Source: Apostichopus japonicus (taxonomy: Eukaryota; Echinodermata; Holothuroidea; Aspidochirotida; Stichopodidae). From it: a DNA stretch of 64,000 bases. Positions 1-13,600 of this stretch are shown here, piece by piece. Both the position numbers and the translations under genes were made by a program. The number at the start of each line of letters is the position of its first letter. The first letter of the stretch is position 1. The stretch covers positions 19,603,418 to 19,667,417 of the forward strand of contig NC_092570.1 of NCBI RefSeq assembly GCF_037975245.1. The letters run 5' to 3'. The notes under the pieces were generated by a model. It had not been told where the DNA came from. It saw only the letters and a list, made by a program, of their open reading frames with translations, and ran no database searches.

Positions 1-111
1 TGCAAACTAGCCTATATGCATGCAGATATGCTGGAAAGATTAGGCTGGTTCATGGCCCCACCTGTGCAGTTTGGTGGAATGAAAGAAATTGCTATTGGAC
101 GCACAAGTTAA
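1..111 (+). CDS. possible 3' end of an upstream gene (last exon, partial)
   Basis: The frame starting at base 1 is open for 36 codons and ends with TAA at 109-111. The peptide (it contains LERLGWFMAPPVQFGGMKEI) has a protein-like composition. No family was recognised and no splice acceptor is visible because the window starts inside it. A chance open frame of this length is quite possible, so this is only a candidate terminal exon. Confidence 0.22.
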   Translation, partial: CKLAYMHADMLERLGWFMAPPVQFGGMKEIAIGRTS

Positions 112-249
112 GATCCATTAAACAATTATTCTGACTTAATAACAAACACAATTGTCTATATAGCAAAGAGTATTAAATTCACAGTACAATTATCATCTGC
201 AGTCCTGGGGCTGCAACAATATAAAGTTTTGTGGAATTAGATAGTTTTA

Positions 250-740
250 CTTCGCTCCTCCCTTACCTGTCTCCTCACAACCTCAGCACCACGTTCTACC
301 GTCCGATACGACAGCGTCCTTTGCTAATTTAAGGAGTGGCTGGAGAGCCTCATTGATCGTTACATTAATTTTTGGGAAAAGCGGGGACAAATTTTGACCA
401 CATATTTGACCATGTTACATAATTTAGTCCTAATAATCTATCTCTTGATTAACCGTCCTGCAGTGCGGCCGGGGTGACCCCTGTCCATTGGTGACACTGT
501 CTTCTAGATAGATAACTTTTATCTGTTATATTCCAGCTCCCACAGTGCAGATCTGTAAGATTTAGCAGTGTAGTTGTGTTCTAAATTTGCATGCATCCAA
601 AATTTAAGCCTTCCCTTTAATTATAGGCATGTGAGATTGTAACTGATCAAATCATAACATTAATTATAACATGAGTTTTCTTTGCTCCTCACTTACTTGT
701 CTCCTCACAACCTCAGCACTCTTGTTCTACTGTGTCCATC
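250..740. repeat. two copies of a short dispersed repeat
   Basis: About 50 bp at 253-299 recur with few changes at 675-730; the shared core is TGTCTCCTCACAACCTCAGC. A segment just after the first copy (GACAGCG... to GGCTGGAGAGC, about 310-348) is also recognisable at 12499-12535 inside the GPCR gene, so this is a fragment of an interspersed family. No coding potential was seen. Confidence 0.4.
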
Positions 741-819
741 TATGAACTGGTAACCTTTTAACACTGTGCCCTATATGACCCCTTTCATCATTTTGTCATC
801 CAGACAATTTTCCTTATCA

Positions 820-1320
820 GTATTTTAGTTTTGCTGAATTGAAGTGGCTAAATGTCCTTCAACGTGCATTTTATTTCAGGAATATTCTAATGTATAGATG
901 TGTCCACGGCTTGGCTCCAGATTACCTTACTGATAATACTATTCTACTGAGAGATAGCCATTGGCACAGAACTAGATCTAGCTGCTTTAATAATGTTTTA
1001 CTTGCTCCTGTTAGATCTGGTAAGAGGTCCTTTAAATTTTCTGGGACGCAGGTCGTGGAACAGACTTCCCCCGAATTTGAAATGCTTGCCAAATGTTAAT
1101 ATTTTTAAACGCAATATGAAAACTTATATATTTTGTTTAGTTGTCTGATATTTGTTGTCTATCTTTTTGCCGTCCTTTTTGTGCTTTCGAATGTTTACCG
1201 TTTTTCTACTGCATAATATTGTATATGTATTTTGCATTGAGGGCTCCTCTGGAAAGCAGTGCTTCTGCACTGAGCAGGACTACCCTCATTAAAGATGACA
1301 ATAATAATAAAAAAATATGT
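820..1320 (+). mobile_element. 5'-truncated LINE (CR1/L2-like non-LTR retrotransposon) 3' end
   Basis: The frame at 839-1099 encodes the extreme C-terminus of a LINE reverse transcriptase: a stretch with HGLAPDYLTDN, then RSFKFSGTQV. A one-base shift near 1050 moves the typical WNRLPPNLK motif and the FKRNMKTYIF tail into another frame, so the ORF is broken. The non-coding tail has a small hairpin (CAGTGC at 1257-1262 pairing with GCACTG at 1267-1272) and ends in an ATAATAATAAAA-type tail near 1300-1316, as expected for a LINE 3' UTR. Everything upstream of the C-terminus is missing. The exact clade (CR1, L2 or Rex-like) cannot be fixed by eye. Confidence 0.7.
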
Positions 1321-1341
1321 ATCACTTACAAAATGCCAATT

Positions 1342-3520
1342 TGAAACACTTAACAAATAATTGTGACTTTGACCTCATAATTTGAAATGAAACTTCATAG
1401 AGTCAAGCTTACAAGCTTTACTTTATTAATGGCCGACTGTCAGTATCAAGTAACGAGATGTAGCATCAAGAATTTCATCAAAGAGAACTCCCGAACTAAA
1501 AGAGAAATCATTAATCACATCGATAGCAAATATTGCTCTCTCGGCTTAAAGTAGTTTTAATCCTCACCGCTGAAAATTGCTTCACACTCAGCTTGCCCAG
1601 ATAGTGTCTGCTAAATGTCAGCTTGTGTTTAATGGATTCAGATCATTTCAGATAGTAAGGTTAATGATTATATAGACAGTTGCTTCAAGATGTATTAATG
1701 TACACATTCCAATGTCTGCATTTATAATCAATCTGACCCATAATCACAGCCAACTTTAATTGAGATTAACTGTCTGAGGGTTGGCCTTAGATACATATAT
1801 GTCATGAGATATTGTAACATCTAGGATGGAAGGAATTGGTAAGGTATCAAGAGAGGTTAGAGAAATCTGCTTCTTGGAAGAACGTTTAACGCCGTTCACA
1901 CGGAGAAGCACGCTAACCATCATCTTGAATTTGTAAGATATAAAAGATACAAAACCTCCCAGTATTTGTATGTGTCTGCATGTGAAATGTAGGTAAAGCA
2001 GGAAATGTGTGTTACATATGGAAATGAAAACATGATGTATATTGTATTTAGACAACTTAACAGCTCTGTTTGATATGAAAGTAAAAGTGATCAACATCAT
2101 TAGTAAGTTCTAGTTAAATACACATGATCTTCTGCACGTACAACAATGTGAGGAACGTTGAACCTTTGACATAGAGTTAGAGAAGGATTTAAAGTAAAAC
2201 TCGATATGGAATATGTGTTGTCAAAATGTAGGCTGCAGGTTTAAGGGACAGTTTGGCTGGGTGGGGATAGGATAGAGGGGGGAGGAGGGTGGGGGAAGGG
2301 AGGATAGAAAAGCATCAATATGTGGACAGTGATTTATCAAGGAATATTAATGAAATACATTCAGAATCAAGGAATTCAAATGCTCAGATATTTTTCCTCT
2401 ATATTTACTCTTAATTTTCCATGCAGTTCTATATTTTGTTTGTTTATATAACATAGCTGGTTGTTTAAAATGATGTTATCATTATTTAGTTGGTTTTGGG
2501 ATACTTTCAGTAACTGTGCTGTATCTATGTCTGATGGCCATCTTTAACACTTACGGTCTGCTTTTTTTTCATCTTCATACACGATGATTGACTGTTTCCA
2601 TTTTTTTTAAATTAAAAACTCAACACTAGTACAGTCATTTTTCTTGAATGTTTGCTTTCTAGTACAAAACTGAATGCTTTAGTATGTATATCCGAGATAT
2701 AAAGAACGAGTTCACTTTCCTCAAAGGATTTCTAATTTTGACTCAGCTGTAATCAACTGATCATTCACTTTGAAATATTCTTTGACTTTTTCTTTCAAAT
2801 TAGATCCCAAATGGAATGTAAAATATTTCCCTCTTTTAGGAATCCTCTTTAATCCTCCATAGTGAGAGAGAGCACTGTCACATTAATCCAGATCAATGCA
2901 CATTCCGTTTAAGCTACATTAAAGCCGAAGCCTGGGGAGATTTATGGTTGTTAGGTTATTGTTTGAGATTATAAAAAAACTGGAGGACATTTCCTTAAGT
3001 GGGAAGATTCAACCTTTTTTTGAAGGCTGGATAAAATCCAATTATGTTGACAAACAGGGAGAAAGTGAACAGACTTTAAAAGTGAAATGTTCATTGGACC
3101 ATAGAATCTTTGAACAAATGTAATAGTTCTTGAATTTTTTGAGGTAACCGCTAGTTCTCCTTATTTTTTTTTCAAGCCTCTTCACAACTATTGTATATGC
3201 TCCATGCTTTTCTTACTGTGCACAGAGCTCTAAGTGGTTGTAAACTGTTAAATAACTTTTATTTCCCTCTAGAGGCATAAAGGTATGCTGTATTGGCCCC
3301 AAATATGCTAGATATTCAAATATGGTCACCTGTGGTCAAAATTCTTAAACTGTTTTTATTATAACCTTTGAAGAAAATTTTCCTCACTGGGACATTCAGT
3401 CATGTTGTGTGTTCCTTAAAAATGTCTGAGAACAATTTGGAGAGTAAAGACCTCGAGTAAAATACTTTTGGAAAACTTCTAGCCATTATAGCATGCTATA
3501 ATTTGAGACCTATACTGACT
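1342..3520. other. non-coding stretch, no gene seen
   Basis: AT-rich DNA without a convincing ORF; a minus-strand open frame at 1756-2100 has no recognisable motif. A G-rich purine tract (2253-2308) interrupts it. Missing 5' exons of the GPCR could lie here, but no exon matching the first lobe of its ligand-binding domain was recognised. Confidence 0.5.
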
Positions 3521-3599
3521 ACCTTTAATCGTAGCTAGTAGCTCACCTCACCCATTTAGCTGAACATAAATAGCAACAAGGTTGAATGCTTTATAATTA

Positions 3600-3835
3600 C
3601 CATTGACCCACTTAATATAGCACACTATACTGGACCCTAAATATAAAATATCAGACTGGACCTTAATTTAAAGTACACTAGATTGAACCTTAAAAATGAT
3701 CCACTCAGACTGGACCCTAAATATGACACACTAGATTACCCTCACCTTTGATATGATGCACTACACTGTACCTTTAAAACTAAACACCACCCGTGAACTT
3801 AAATATGACCCTTTAGACATGGCCGGATCTTAAAT
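3600..3835. repeat. degenerate tandem repeat, about 37-40 bp period
   Basis: Successive variants of a unit containing AGACTGGACCCTAAATATGA and CACTAGATT recur about six times with much divergence. It lies upstream of the first detected GPCR exon, possibly in an intron. Confidence 0.5.
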
Positions 3836-4410
3836 ATGATTGCTGCCATTGCACTTATTCGGTAGCGTCATAAAAAAATATTGTGTACTATATTCTGCCT
3901 CTAGCATTTTTTTATTTCCCATTGAAAGGCCAATCCAATATTAGAGACAGTCTTTGCTATATGCAAGGAGTGTTACTAACATACGCAACTGGCAGCTTAG
4001 GAAATGAAAGTAATTTCAGATATAAATATTGTTATTCATTTTGATATTAATAAATTTTATACTGTAGATATTAAATGATAACAGGTTTTAATCCATCCTA
4101 ACAGGGAGGGAGCACTTACCATTTTTAATTTTTTTACATATTTTTTTAAATTTTTTAAATTTTTTAAATTTATTATTTTGTTGTTGTTGTATACTCTTGC
4201 TATTAAGGAGTCATTACAAATATGGAGAAGTTTTAAAAGCTTACATCATGATTAAATCAAGCATGGTAATCTTAATGGAACTTACCACAAGTAATGTAGT
4301 CACCAGAACTGTTTTATCTTTCAAAATTTTCATCAGCTAAATGAGTAATTTCTTGGAATACCTATATCATTGGTTTCTTTTTGAGCAAGATTCTCTCTCC
4401 TCTTTTTTAG

Positions 4411-4607
4411 GTTATTTTCACATTCACCTCGAAAAGTGTAATACTGAGGGTGTTACAAGCAGCTAAGAGAGCTGGCCTGAAGGATCGTACGTGGATAGCT
4501 ACAGATTCGTGGAGCGACTCCTTGTCGACCATCCAGGAATACACCGACGTGGTGATCGGCATGCTGGGAGTATCACCCAGAGCTACTGTGGACCAAGGCT
4601 TCAAAAC
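4411..4607 (+). CDS. class C GPCR exon A: Venus-flytrap lobe 2
   Basis: The acceptor is a pyrimidine-rich CTCCTCTTTTTTAG at 4397-4410 and the exon opens in phase 0. It encodes VIFTFTS..., VLQAAKRAGL and TWIATDSWSDS, matching the mGluR segment in which a helix leads to the SDGW ligand-contact loop. The donor GTTAGT at 4608 leaves phase 2, which matches the next exon. A stop in the intron frame ends the raw ORF at 4644. Confidence 0.85.
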
Positions 4608-7600
4608 GTTAGTCAATTGGAAAGAGAAAGAGGAATTTACATGAAAATGAAAATACAAAAATTATTCAAAATCAAAACCAGTCTGTATAATGAAAGACTA
4701 CCCTGGCCTAGATTTTCACAAGTTTAACCACTAAAAAAAATATGTCAATGCTGATAAAACTACTGGCTGAAATCTAGTTCTCACATGCATTGTTCTGAAT
4801 CACAATGCATATCATGGTTTACTGTAACAGCTTCTCAGAGCAGTCCAAGTATAATTGCAGATAATATGGCCAGGATAAATATGGGGCTTAAAACAGGTAA
4901 GGAGATCATGCCGATCCTCTGACTGACAGGTCTACCCTGTGTCTAAGTTCTCAATGTCTACTGACAGATAATTGGCAGTGCCCGGCCTTTTTGTTCTACT
5001 GGCAAACAGCAAACTCCAAGGGCATTGAACCAGTATATAGCTCAAATTCTAAGGCCTGTTGTCTTTGAATTGTTAACACATATGTGTCAAATTAAATAGA
5101 TCTATTTGTTTCTTAAATTTCATTTATTATTAAAGTAGTTTTAGTGTTAATGGAAGTTTGCAACTTTTAACGCAGTAAAAGAAGATTGTGAAGGATGGAC
5201 ACATACTAGCACTTTGTTCTATTCATGTTTCAGTCACTTTTTCTTTGGCTTGCTTTCATTGGTGCAGATACTTGCAAGAGATAGATCCCTTGACATACAC
5301 GAATAATCCTTGGTACAAAGAATCGCTGGATGCCTACCCAGAATGCATCATGGGAGAAGCAGGAAATTATTCCTGCTCTAATAGCGAACCATTCCTGGAT
5401 CTATTGGATTCACCTAATGAAGGACCAGTCACCTCATTGATAATCGATGCCGTCTATGCGCTGGCGCACGGACTAAATGATATGATAGGAAATTGTACCG
5501 GTAAGAAAAAAGACAAAAGATTTACAGATGGTTTCTTTTTTATATTGAATTTCTTCTTGATTTTATAGCCAAACCAATAATAAGGGCTTACATAGGCTGG
5601 GATAGTGATTACGCAGGAATTAATTTTTAATTCTAGAAGATTGGAATTATAGCATGCTTATAGTATCATGAAGGCTGCTGGTCACTCATCTCTTTAAGAG
5701 GACCATCTTCTTTCAGAACCTTTTAATAATACTATATTGTAGACTCATGAAATCATTTTAATTTTCAAATCATTTTGTGCTTGTAAATATCCAAGCATGG
5801 TAAGTTTTGTGATATTAGACATTATTAGTCATACCCTTGACCCATTTAGCATTGTCTGGTCCTACATAGCATTCCGTATTTAGTGTACTTGGAGCGTTTA
5901 TTCTGCTGCTGGCCCTTATTCTGGCTAAATTTTACCATCCAATATCCCACTCCTTATGTTAGACACAGCCCTCTCTTAAATTCATATTATCTTCCATGTG
6001 ATACTGTTAACCTGTGTTTCCAGCAGTTAGTATTCCAGAAGCACTTTTAACACCATAATTAACGGTCCTTTGATGCAGCAGTAGTACCAAAACAATGAAT
6101 GTCTGATTTGATACATCTAATAATAAAAGCCATTTAGAACAGTCTTTTAAGAAACCTATGCATATATGGAATGTACCTCCGAGTGAATTTATGGTTCTTG
6201 TATACCTTTAGTCTGTACCACCTATGCATACCCCTTAAAAGGCTTGTTTTTTCCCCATTGCATTTTGGGCAAGGAGAAGCTAGGGTGTAGGACAGGTTGG
6301 TGGAATAAGGTAAGAAGGCATGAATGATAAATGATTAATGCCATAGGGGATTTTATGTTTTAGTATACTTTCTCAGCCTGTATCCTTCCTTTATGAGGGA
6401 TGGGATCGGGGAAGGGGTTTGTATTGCCTACGGGTTGACCGTGTTGATATGCTTCTGTACTAACCACTTTTCGTCTTTTCTTGTTATTGTTGGTTTTGTC
6501 TTTCAGGAGAAGAATGTGCTGATATATCAGATTACCTGGAATATGTTCAGAACGTCTCATTCAGTGGTTTTACCAACGACCCGTTTCTATTCGATGGCAA
6601 TGGAGACCCATACACACAATATTCTCTGTTCAATCTGCAGGTAAGAACCACAATACTGCTGTCGTACGTGACGAGTCAGGGGAATAGCTGCTGTAACACT
6701 TAGAATTTGCAGCTAGATAAAAGCCTTTTGGTGCGGGCATAGATGCCGACTGTATTATTATTATTATATTGCTGATACTATCAGTAGTTTAGTCGTTTAC
6801 AATGCAGCTTAGTAGTCTGTTGGTGTAGCATTGAATAATTAATTGCTCGGTACTTGATAATTGTATAATTAAGTATTGTTGCTCTCATCACTGTCGTCAT
6901 TGTTCACCAGAGTGACTAATTAAAATTTGCCCAGACTGTGATCATATGTAATAATTAAAGTTGGGCTCTGAAGGATTTGATCTTTAATGCAAGTGAAAAG
7001 ATGATGACCAGTCAACAGGTTTTTATTTTTTAGGAAGTTTAAATTTAATGTGTATGATAAGAGGAATCAATTTGGGGCAAAGCTAACGATTTAAAAGGGC
7101 GGGGGGGGGGGGATCGGATTAGGGATGGAAGGAGAGACAAATAATTTTTTGGGACAGGGTTTTGGAGAGGGGAAAGACCACTTTCTCCACATTGTGAAAA
7201 TGATCTTGTGGGTGGGGCTGGGTAGGAGGGAACCCTTTGGCATTGTTTCCCTATATATCAAGTTTCTCATTCTGTCATTTGCTCATTTTGGTCTTTACTG
7301 ACAGTAGTGGACAAGTTTGCATTATTCCAGATGGCAGTTAGAGGAAGACCATTTTTCCTGTTATTAATGACTTGATGACCCTTATTACCTTCTGCTTCCG
7401 ACATGTTCCCGACTTCTCAGTAATTGGGACAGAGTCAGGATATCTTATTACTTTATTTTGCAAATGGCCTTGATTTCCTACAGTTGGGTCACCCTTGTCA
7501 TTGTTGTGTGTGTCTTTCAACATTTAATCTCACTCATTGATAATGGCCAGCTGTCAGTATTTTTAAAGGTTTGTCCCCTAAACATTCTTAAAACGACTCT

Positions 7601-10600
7601 AATCGGTGCTGTGGCTGAGTGGATAAAGGCAGTGGCATTTGAAGCAATGAGGCTTAGCAATCGGGAGGTTCCGGGTTCGAGCTCGGTCATAGTCAAGAGG
7701 GTTTTATCATTCAAGAGCAATCTATGGTTTTCCCATCTGAAATGACTTTCTAAATGATAAAGATTCCAAATTTGAGTTAAAATGTTGAACTGGAAGCCAC
7801 CCGACATGTTAGTAATCCATAAGCCCTTGCGGGTTTCTCCCACATTTGTGGTCGCTTAAGCATGGTTAAAATAACTGCTGATTATTATTATTATAACCAT
7901 AATATAGTAAACAAGACACTGAGTGTGTTTTCTGTATCCACAATTTCTTTCTCCACAAACACACATATACTAGTTTGTTTGTTTCAATTGCTGTCAGATT
8001 GTAAGTGTTGGAATTCAAATTGGACTGTACCAAACAATATGTCCAAACTTCCTGATTAAAGTGAGATTCTGTGACCAAATCATTTTACTTTCAGGAATTA
8101 ATTTTTGTCTCCATGACAACAGGACTGATATTACTTTAAGGCCTCAATTCATACTTGCTATGTACTGAGATGTTGTCATACTAGATGGCGCTGTGCAGTT
8201 TTATTTTCTTCCGACAAGACCTCTCTGTCAATACTTGTCATAAATGTAGGAGGCAAGAATAAAGTTACTGTTTTTGCAATATTTTTAAGCCAAAACGGTT
8301 TTTGTTGTCTTTGTAACCTTCTTTATGCCCAATTTTTAGCAGCTGATTTTTCAGGTTGTCTTTGTAAAGTGACATTCCACAGTAAACAGAAACACTGCAT
8401 TTAGAATCACTGTAAGTACTGTCGCTGAAGTCTATTGGTATGGCGCACTATGGATTTGCTTTTAAGTTCTTGTGACAAACAGTTTACTCTAAACCACACT
8501 CACAGTCAGCCTGTACATTTGTTTCTTAATGAAGATGAACAAATGAGGTGATCAACTTGGGTCACATTTGTAGTTAACTAGTTTCTTTTTCCTCAAAGTT
8601 TCGAGATGGCTTTGAACTAATGTGGAATTTAACCTGTATCACGCATTAACTTAATAATAGTGCCACAGTATTGCACACCGCGCTAGTTAGTCACAGGTAT
8701 ACAACACAGGCTGGATAGCAAGCACTTGAGAACGTTAACTTCAAAGATTTAAATATATTCATTGCCCAATAACCAATCTATTAGCACTGCGTTCAGGAAG
8801 ATTTGCCCGCGTAACCAGGTACACACAATGAGGCATTGATTGGGACAAGTACGTGTGGGTAACGAAAGTGCAAATTGTAGTGCATGCATGTTGGAGGAAG
8901 TGCATAGTAAATCCAATAATTGAAGCTGATGTATCTGGGCTTCAATTAATAATATATGATGTGGAATTAGAACAGTTGGCACAAGAAAGCCATGATGGTC
9001 ATGAAGACCTGAAGGTCATGACAGTCATGAAGGTCAAGCAGACCCCTTTGGTCAAATCATTTGATCACTGGAAAATTATTAGGCAAGGAATTTCTGTTCC
9101 TTAACATAAAGTTTGCATGAATCTTATAATGCTGCAGTGTTGTTGTGTAAATCTTAGGTTTTTTATAACCAGTTTCGATATCCTTTTATAATAAATTCTT
9201 ATATTAATTTTAATTATAATAATATCAATTGATCTAATAATTGTCTTTTATTGATTGATGTCAGTGAATGTTGCAGACTCTAGGGCAAAGTCTTAAAAAT
9301 TAACCAAGATTCTGCAGCATTACTGCTGTAGCCTATAGATAACGGATAACTTGATTCTTTATTCAGTGAATGTAAAGTATCGATCAAAGCTTTGTTCTTT
9401 CCTATTTGCCAGAATGTCAGTGGGAAGGTATTGTTCCAAGAGGTCGGGTTCTGGAAGCATGATTGTGGGCTGAACGTGACAAAACCGGTGGTATGGCCCC
9501 GTGGGGAAACCGCACCTGTATCGCGATGTTCGGAGGATTGCCAACCGGGTTATCACGTGGTTACTCAACCACCTGTAACCTGCTGTTGGAAGTGTGTACT
9601 CTGCAGTGGTAAGATACGTCAGTGTGTACACCTGATTATGCACATCATTGGCTTGCGAATATCCACGTTTATAAATGATGTATGCCAAGAAAGTGCAGGG
9701 TTTTTGTTCGTGGAAATGCTCTCTTCATAGTGTATACCCTTACATCATTTATGCTGTAGTTAAGCAAAGGTGATGTATAATGTGTAGTTATTTGAATATG
9801 TAAGACATTTGCATAAATATTCAACAAAGGAATATTATCACAGTTTGGCTTAATTGTAAGGATATATCTGATTGAAAGTGAATTTCTATTGACAAGAAAT
9901 GCACTCCCTCTTGCATATATCCTTCACAAATATGTCCATTTCCTATGGATATTTCCTAGAGAGCATGTGGATAATTGGTGCTCACAGTACTGCCAACAAG
10001 GTCATTATCTCAGCCACCTGTAACCTGCTGAGGGAAGTGTATACCTTTCAGTGGTAAGAACATGACATGAATATGTAGTGCGTAGTTGTAAATCAGTCTA
10101 TATGTACATTTAGTCCTATCTCTAACCAGCAATATTTTAATCATAACTGAATACGGTTTTCTCTATCTTGTAAACATTGAGGGAATATGAATGCTTTGAA
10201 ATCTAGGGTTGATATATGGTAGTAATGTGAAATGACTGTTAAGTCATCGTAACCACTTTGAAACATATTAGTCACAGAGTAAACCAGCACATCATGTCTG
10301 GTCGAGCCAAAAGATGAGTGTTGAGATTTAACAGCCCGCCTCAAGTTTAGGAAAATTTATTACAAGTTTAAATATCTGTGTAGTTACTAGCTGAATTGCT
10401 AGGTCTCTACTAAAAGCTGTACAAGCTGGATGTTTGGAAGGCTATTTGGAAACATTGAAAATGAAATCTTTCCCATTTATCATTTCCTTTTTTTCCTTAT
10501 TCATCTTTTTCTTCAGATCACGAAATTAGTAAACTGACCAATTCTGTTCAATGCACACCTTGTAGCCAGAGTGAATTTGTGAACAGCGACAAGACGGAAT

Positions 10601-13600
10601 GCATTCCAAAGGAGGTTATGGTCCTTGGATGGTCGCAGCCGAGTAACGCCCTGGTCTTAGCATTCTCGTTGGTCGGCATTCTCAGCTCAGCGTTTTGTTT
10701 TTGCATCTACATCATTTATCAAGACACGCCGGTGGTGAAAGCCACGAGTATGGAGCTGAGTCTGACCTGTCTGGTGGGGATAGTCATCATCTTCATCGTG
10801 GCGCCCTTGTTCGTCTCCGAGGCGACCGACGCCGTCTGCCAGACTCGTTACTTCCTGGTCGGCGTTGGATTCTCCGTCTTGATGGGAGCTCTCCTGATGA
10901 AGACCAACCGCATCTCGCGCATTTTCAACAGAAAGTTGTCAGACGGGAGACCGTCGATGCTTTTACAGATCAAGGTAGATATGTCTGGACTTTCAATTCT
11001 CTTCCTACCAACTTGGATATATTTATCGATAATTAACTCCGCTAATTTCAACCTTTGCTTTTCTTTGGCAAAATTGGCAAAAATTGAATCAATAATAGCA
11101 TCCCATAATAATTCAGCTGATCAAGTTTTGTTTCAAGTAATGATGGCAAAGAATAATATATTGAGAACAATATGATTGGCTCTCTCAGCCCTACCAACCT
11201 GCCTTTCACAAAATAAGAGAGATTTACTTTTGATTCCCTGACTGGCAAAGTAAGGTGGCTTTTTCATACAGAAGATATCCATGGTTTCCTATCTACAATT
11301 GTCTTCCAATTTGTAAAAAAGTCCAAAAAGAGATAAAAACGGTAAAAACTTACTTCCAGTGCTGTGTTCTGTGACAAATTTCAGAAGTGTTTATTTATCA
11401 AATATTAATAAAAAGAAATGATTCATTATAGAACTCTCATTTCTCTCCTTCTTTATATCTGTTTTCTCATTTTTAGTACCAGATCCTTTTCCTAATTTCG
11501 TTAGTCCTGGCACAGATTTCTCTAGGACTCATTAACTTGATGTTATACCCGACACAAGCACACTACAATTATTCCGGGAATACAGTTTTCAAAGAATGCC
11601 AAGTCGGGAGTGTGAATGGGATATGGTTTTCCCTCGTTGTCACCATTGGTAGGTCTCTTGTCTTTCTGTGTATTCTCAAGGTGTTTGTGGGGGTCTTGTG
11701 TATGTTTGCATGGGGGGGGTATGCAAATAATATAAAGACAGGGGAATGAAAATGGATATGATTTACCCATTTGGCAACAATGTTTCATGTCATCTTTACA
11801 TTTCATATCATTTGAAGTAAGAGTTGGAGGAGAGGGATGGGTGGGAGGGGGGATGAAGAAGAGGGATGGGGGTGAAGGACAATGGTGGATGTTCCTGTTG
11901 GTCATATCATCTTCTTTTAATATCCATCACAAGTGTACATTTTTCCTTGTTGTTATAATATTGGTATGTACAGTTGTTTCTCAGCAGGGAGTGGGAGAAG
12001 GGAGGCTGGGTCTATAAACACAGCCCAGGTTAGGTTGGGATCGGTCCACTTGCATTTAGAAATTTAGCAAGTGGAGAGAAATGGTAGCATTGATGGTGCT
12101 ATCATTTCCTTCCTTCGTATTTGATCATTTTGATAGTCGGTTTATGTTTGCGACACATCTCTAGATCTGTAAATAATATCTATAGTTGATCCTGGCCCCA
12201 TTTACATTAGACCTTGAGTATGGTGTTGAAGCCTGGGTTCGAGGTCCGATTTGTATCGTATACCTGGACCAGGCCCCATGATTTGAACCCAGCGATAGAC
12301 TAGGATCCAGGGAGGATCAGACCCTGACCTCAGCGTTAAATTTTGTATTGACAACACAGCACCAATGGGGTTGGGATCAGCTGTGACCTCTTACTCTCAT
12401 TGATGTTTTCTTGTGTAATCTGACTCGAGAGCCCCATTGTCTACATCGTAGACTGCACTTTTTGTCATGTTTTGCGGAACTAGATAGGACCAATATGACA
12501 GCGCCCTCTATTAATTTGTGCATGGCTGGAGAGCACCATTTTCTACTTCAAATAGGATATGTACCATTAACAAGGATACACCACAATTATTGATGTTATC
12601 CGACTCCACCCCACCATTAACTAAAATTTGAATGCTACCAAATCCAAGGTCAATACAAGAGGGAATTATATTATTCTTATGTTTTGGTGTCTCACTAGGA
12701 AACTGTGACATATCACCTGTTTGCTACAAGTTCACTTTTCTTTCAAATGTGACAAGTTTCACCAATGATTGTGTGCAAATCTACACAGTGGATTTGGATG
12801 CAAGGTCCACCAGGATGCTTTAGATTAATTTGCTCTTTACAGCTAGGTCAAATATTATAAATTACATGTTGATTATTACATTCATAATTACCTTATTTTC
12901 TTCTCTTTCCCCTTTTTTTCATGTGATTTGTTTTTCTTGCTAGGATATAACCTAATTCTCGGCATGATCTGCAACTACCAAGCATTCTGCATCCGGAAAC
13001 TACCGGGACAGTTTAACGACTCCAAGAGTATCTTCTTTACGATCTTCACTTTAATCATCATCTGTTTCATCATTGTCGTGATCGCCCTGTCAACAAATGG
13101 TGTAGTTACAGCCATCGGAATGGGTGTGATAATGCTGTTTGGAGGTTATTCCAGTAAGTTGGTGCTGCTATTTAAAAATAAACTTTATTTCAAAAAACTC
13201 AGCCAATAATTCTATGAGACAGCACAATTGACTTATTTTACCTCAAGGTGAAATTTTGTTAGTCAAAGCTGATTTCCTTTGCATAATTTTAAATTGAAAA
13301 GAATGCAATATCTGACAGCTGTCATATGAAAAAATATGGATTATCTGGAAAGGCTAATTTTGGTTGCTTTTTGTAAAAATCAAATTTGACTTGTGATGTT
13401 TCAACAAAATTTTGTTAATGGAACATTGCTTTTAAACTAATTGAAAATCTCTTATAAATGACTAAATAAAGATTTTGTCACAATCTTCTCAGGTTTATGC
13501 TTTTTATTTGGACATAAGATATGGGTAGTGTTATTCAGGCCGAAACACAATGTCCCTCAGTCAACTTTCGATGCAGTGCTTAAAAAGACGTCGTTGTCAC

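Noticed and set aside
839-1099. Open frame starting MKWLNV as an 86-residue gene
   Set aside because: It is the frameshifted C-terminus of a LINE reverse transcriptase, not a host gene.
7607-7690. A functional tRNA gene
   Set aside because: A and B boxes are good but the acceptor stem does not close and a SINE body with ATT tail follows.
12232-12256. Second tRNA-like SINE at GGTTCGAGGTCC
   Set aside because: Only a B-box-like string is present; no A box at the right distance and no SINE body.
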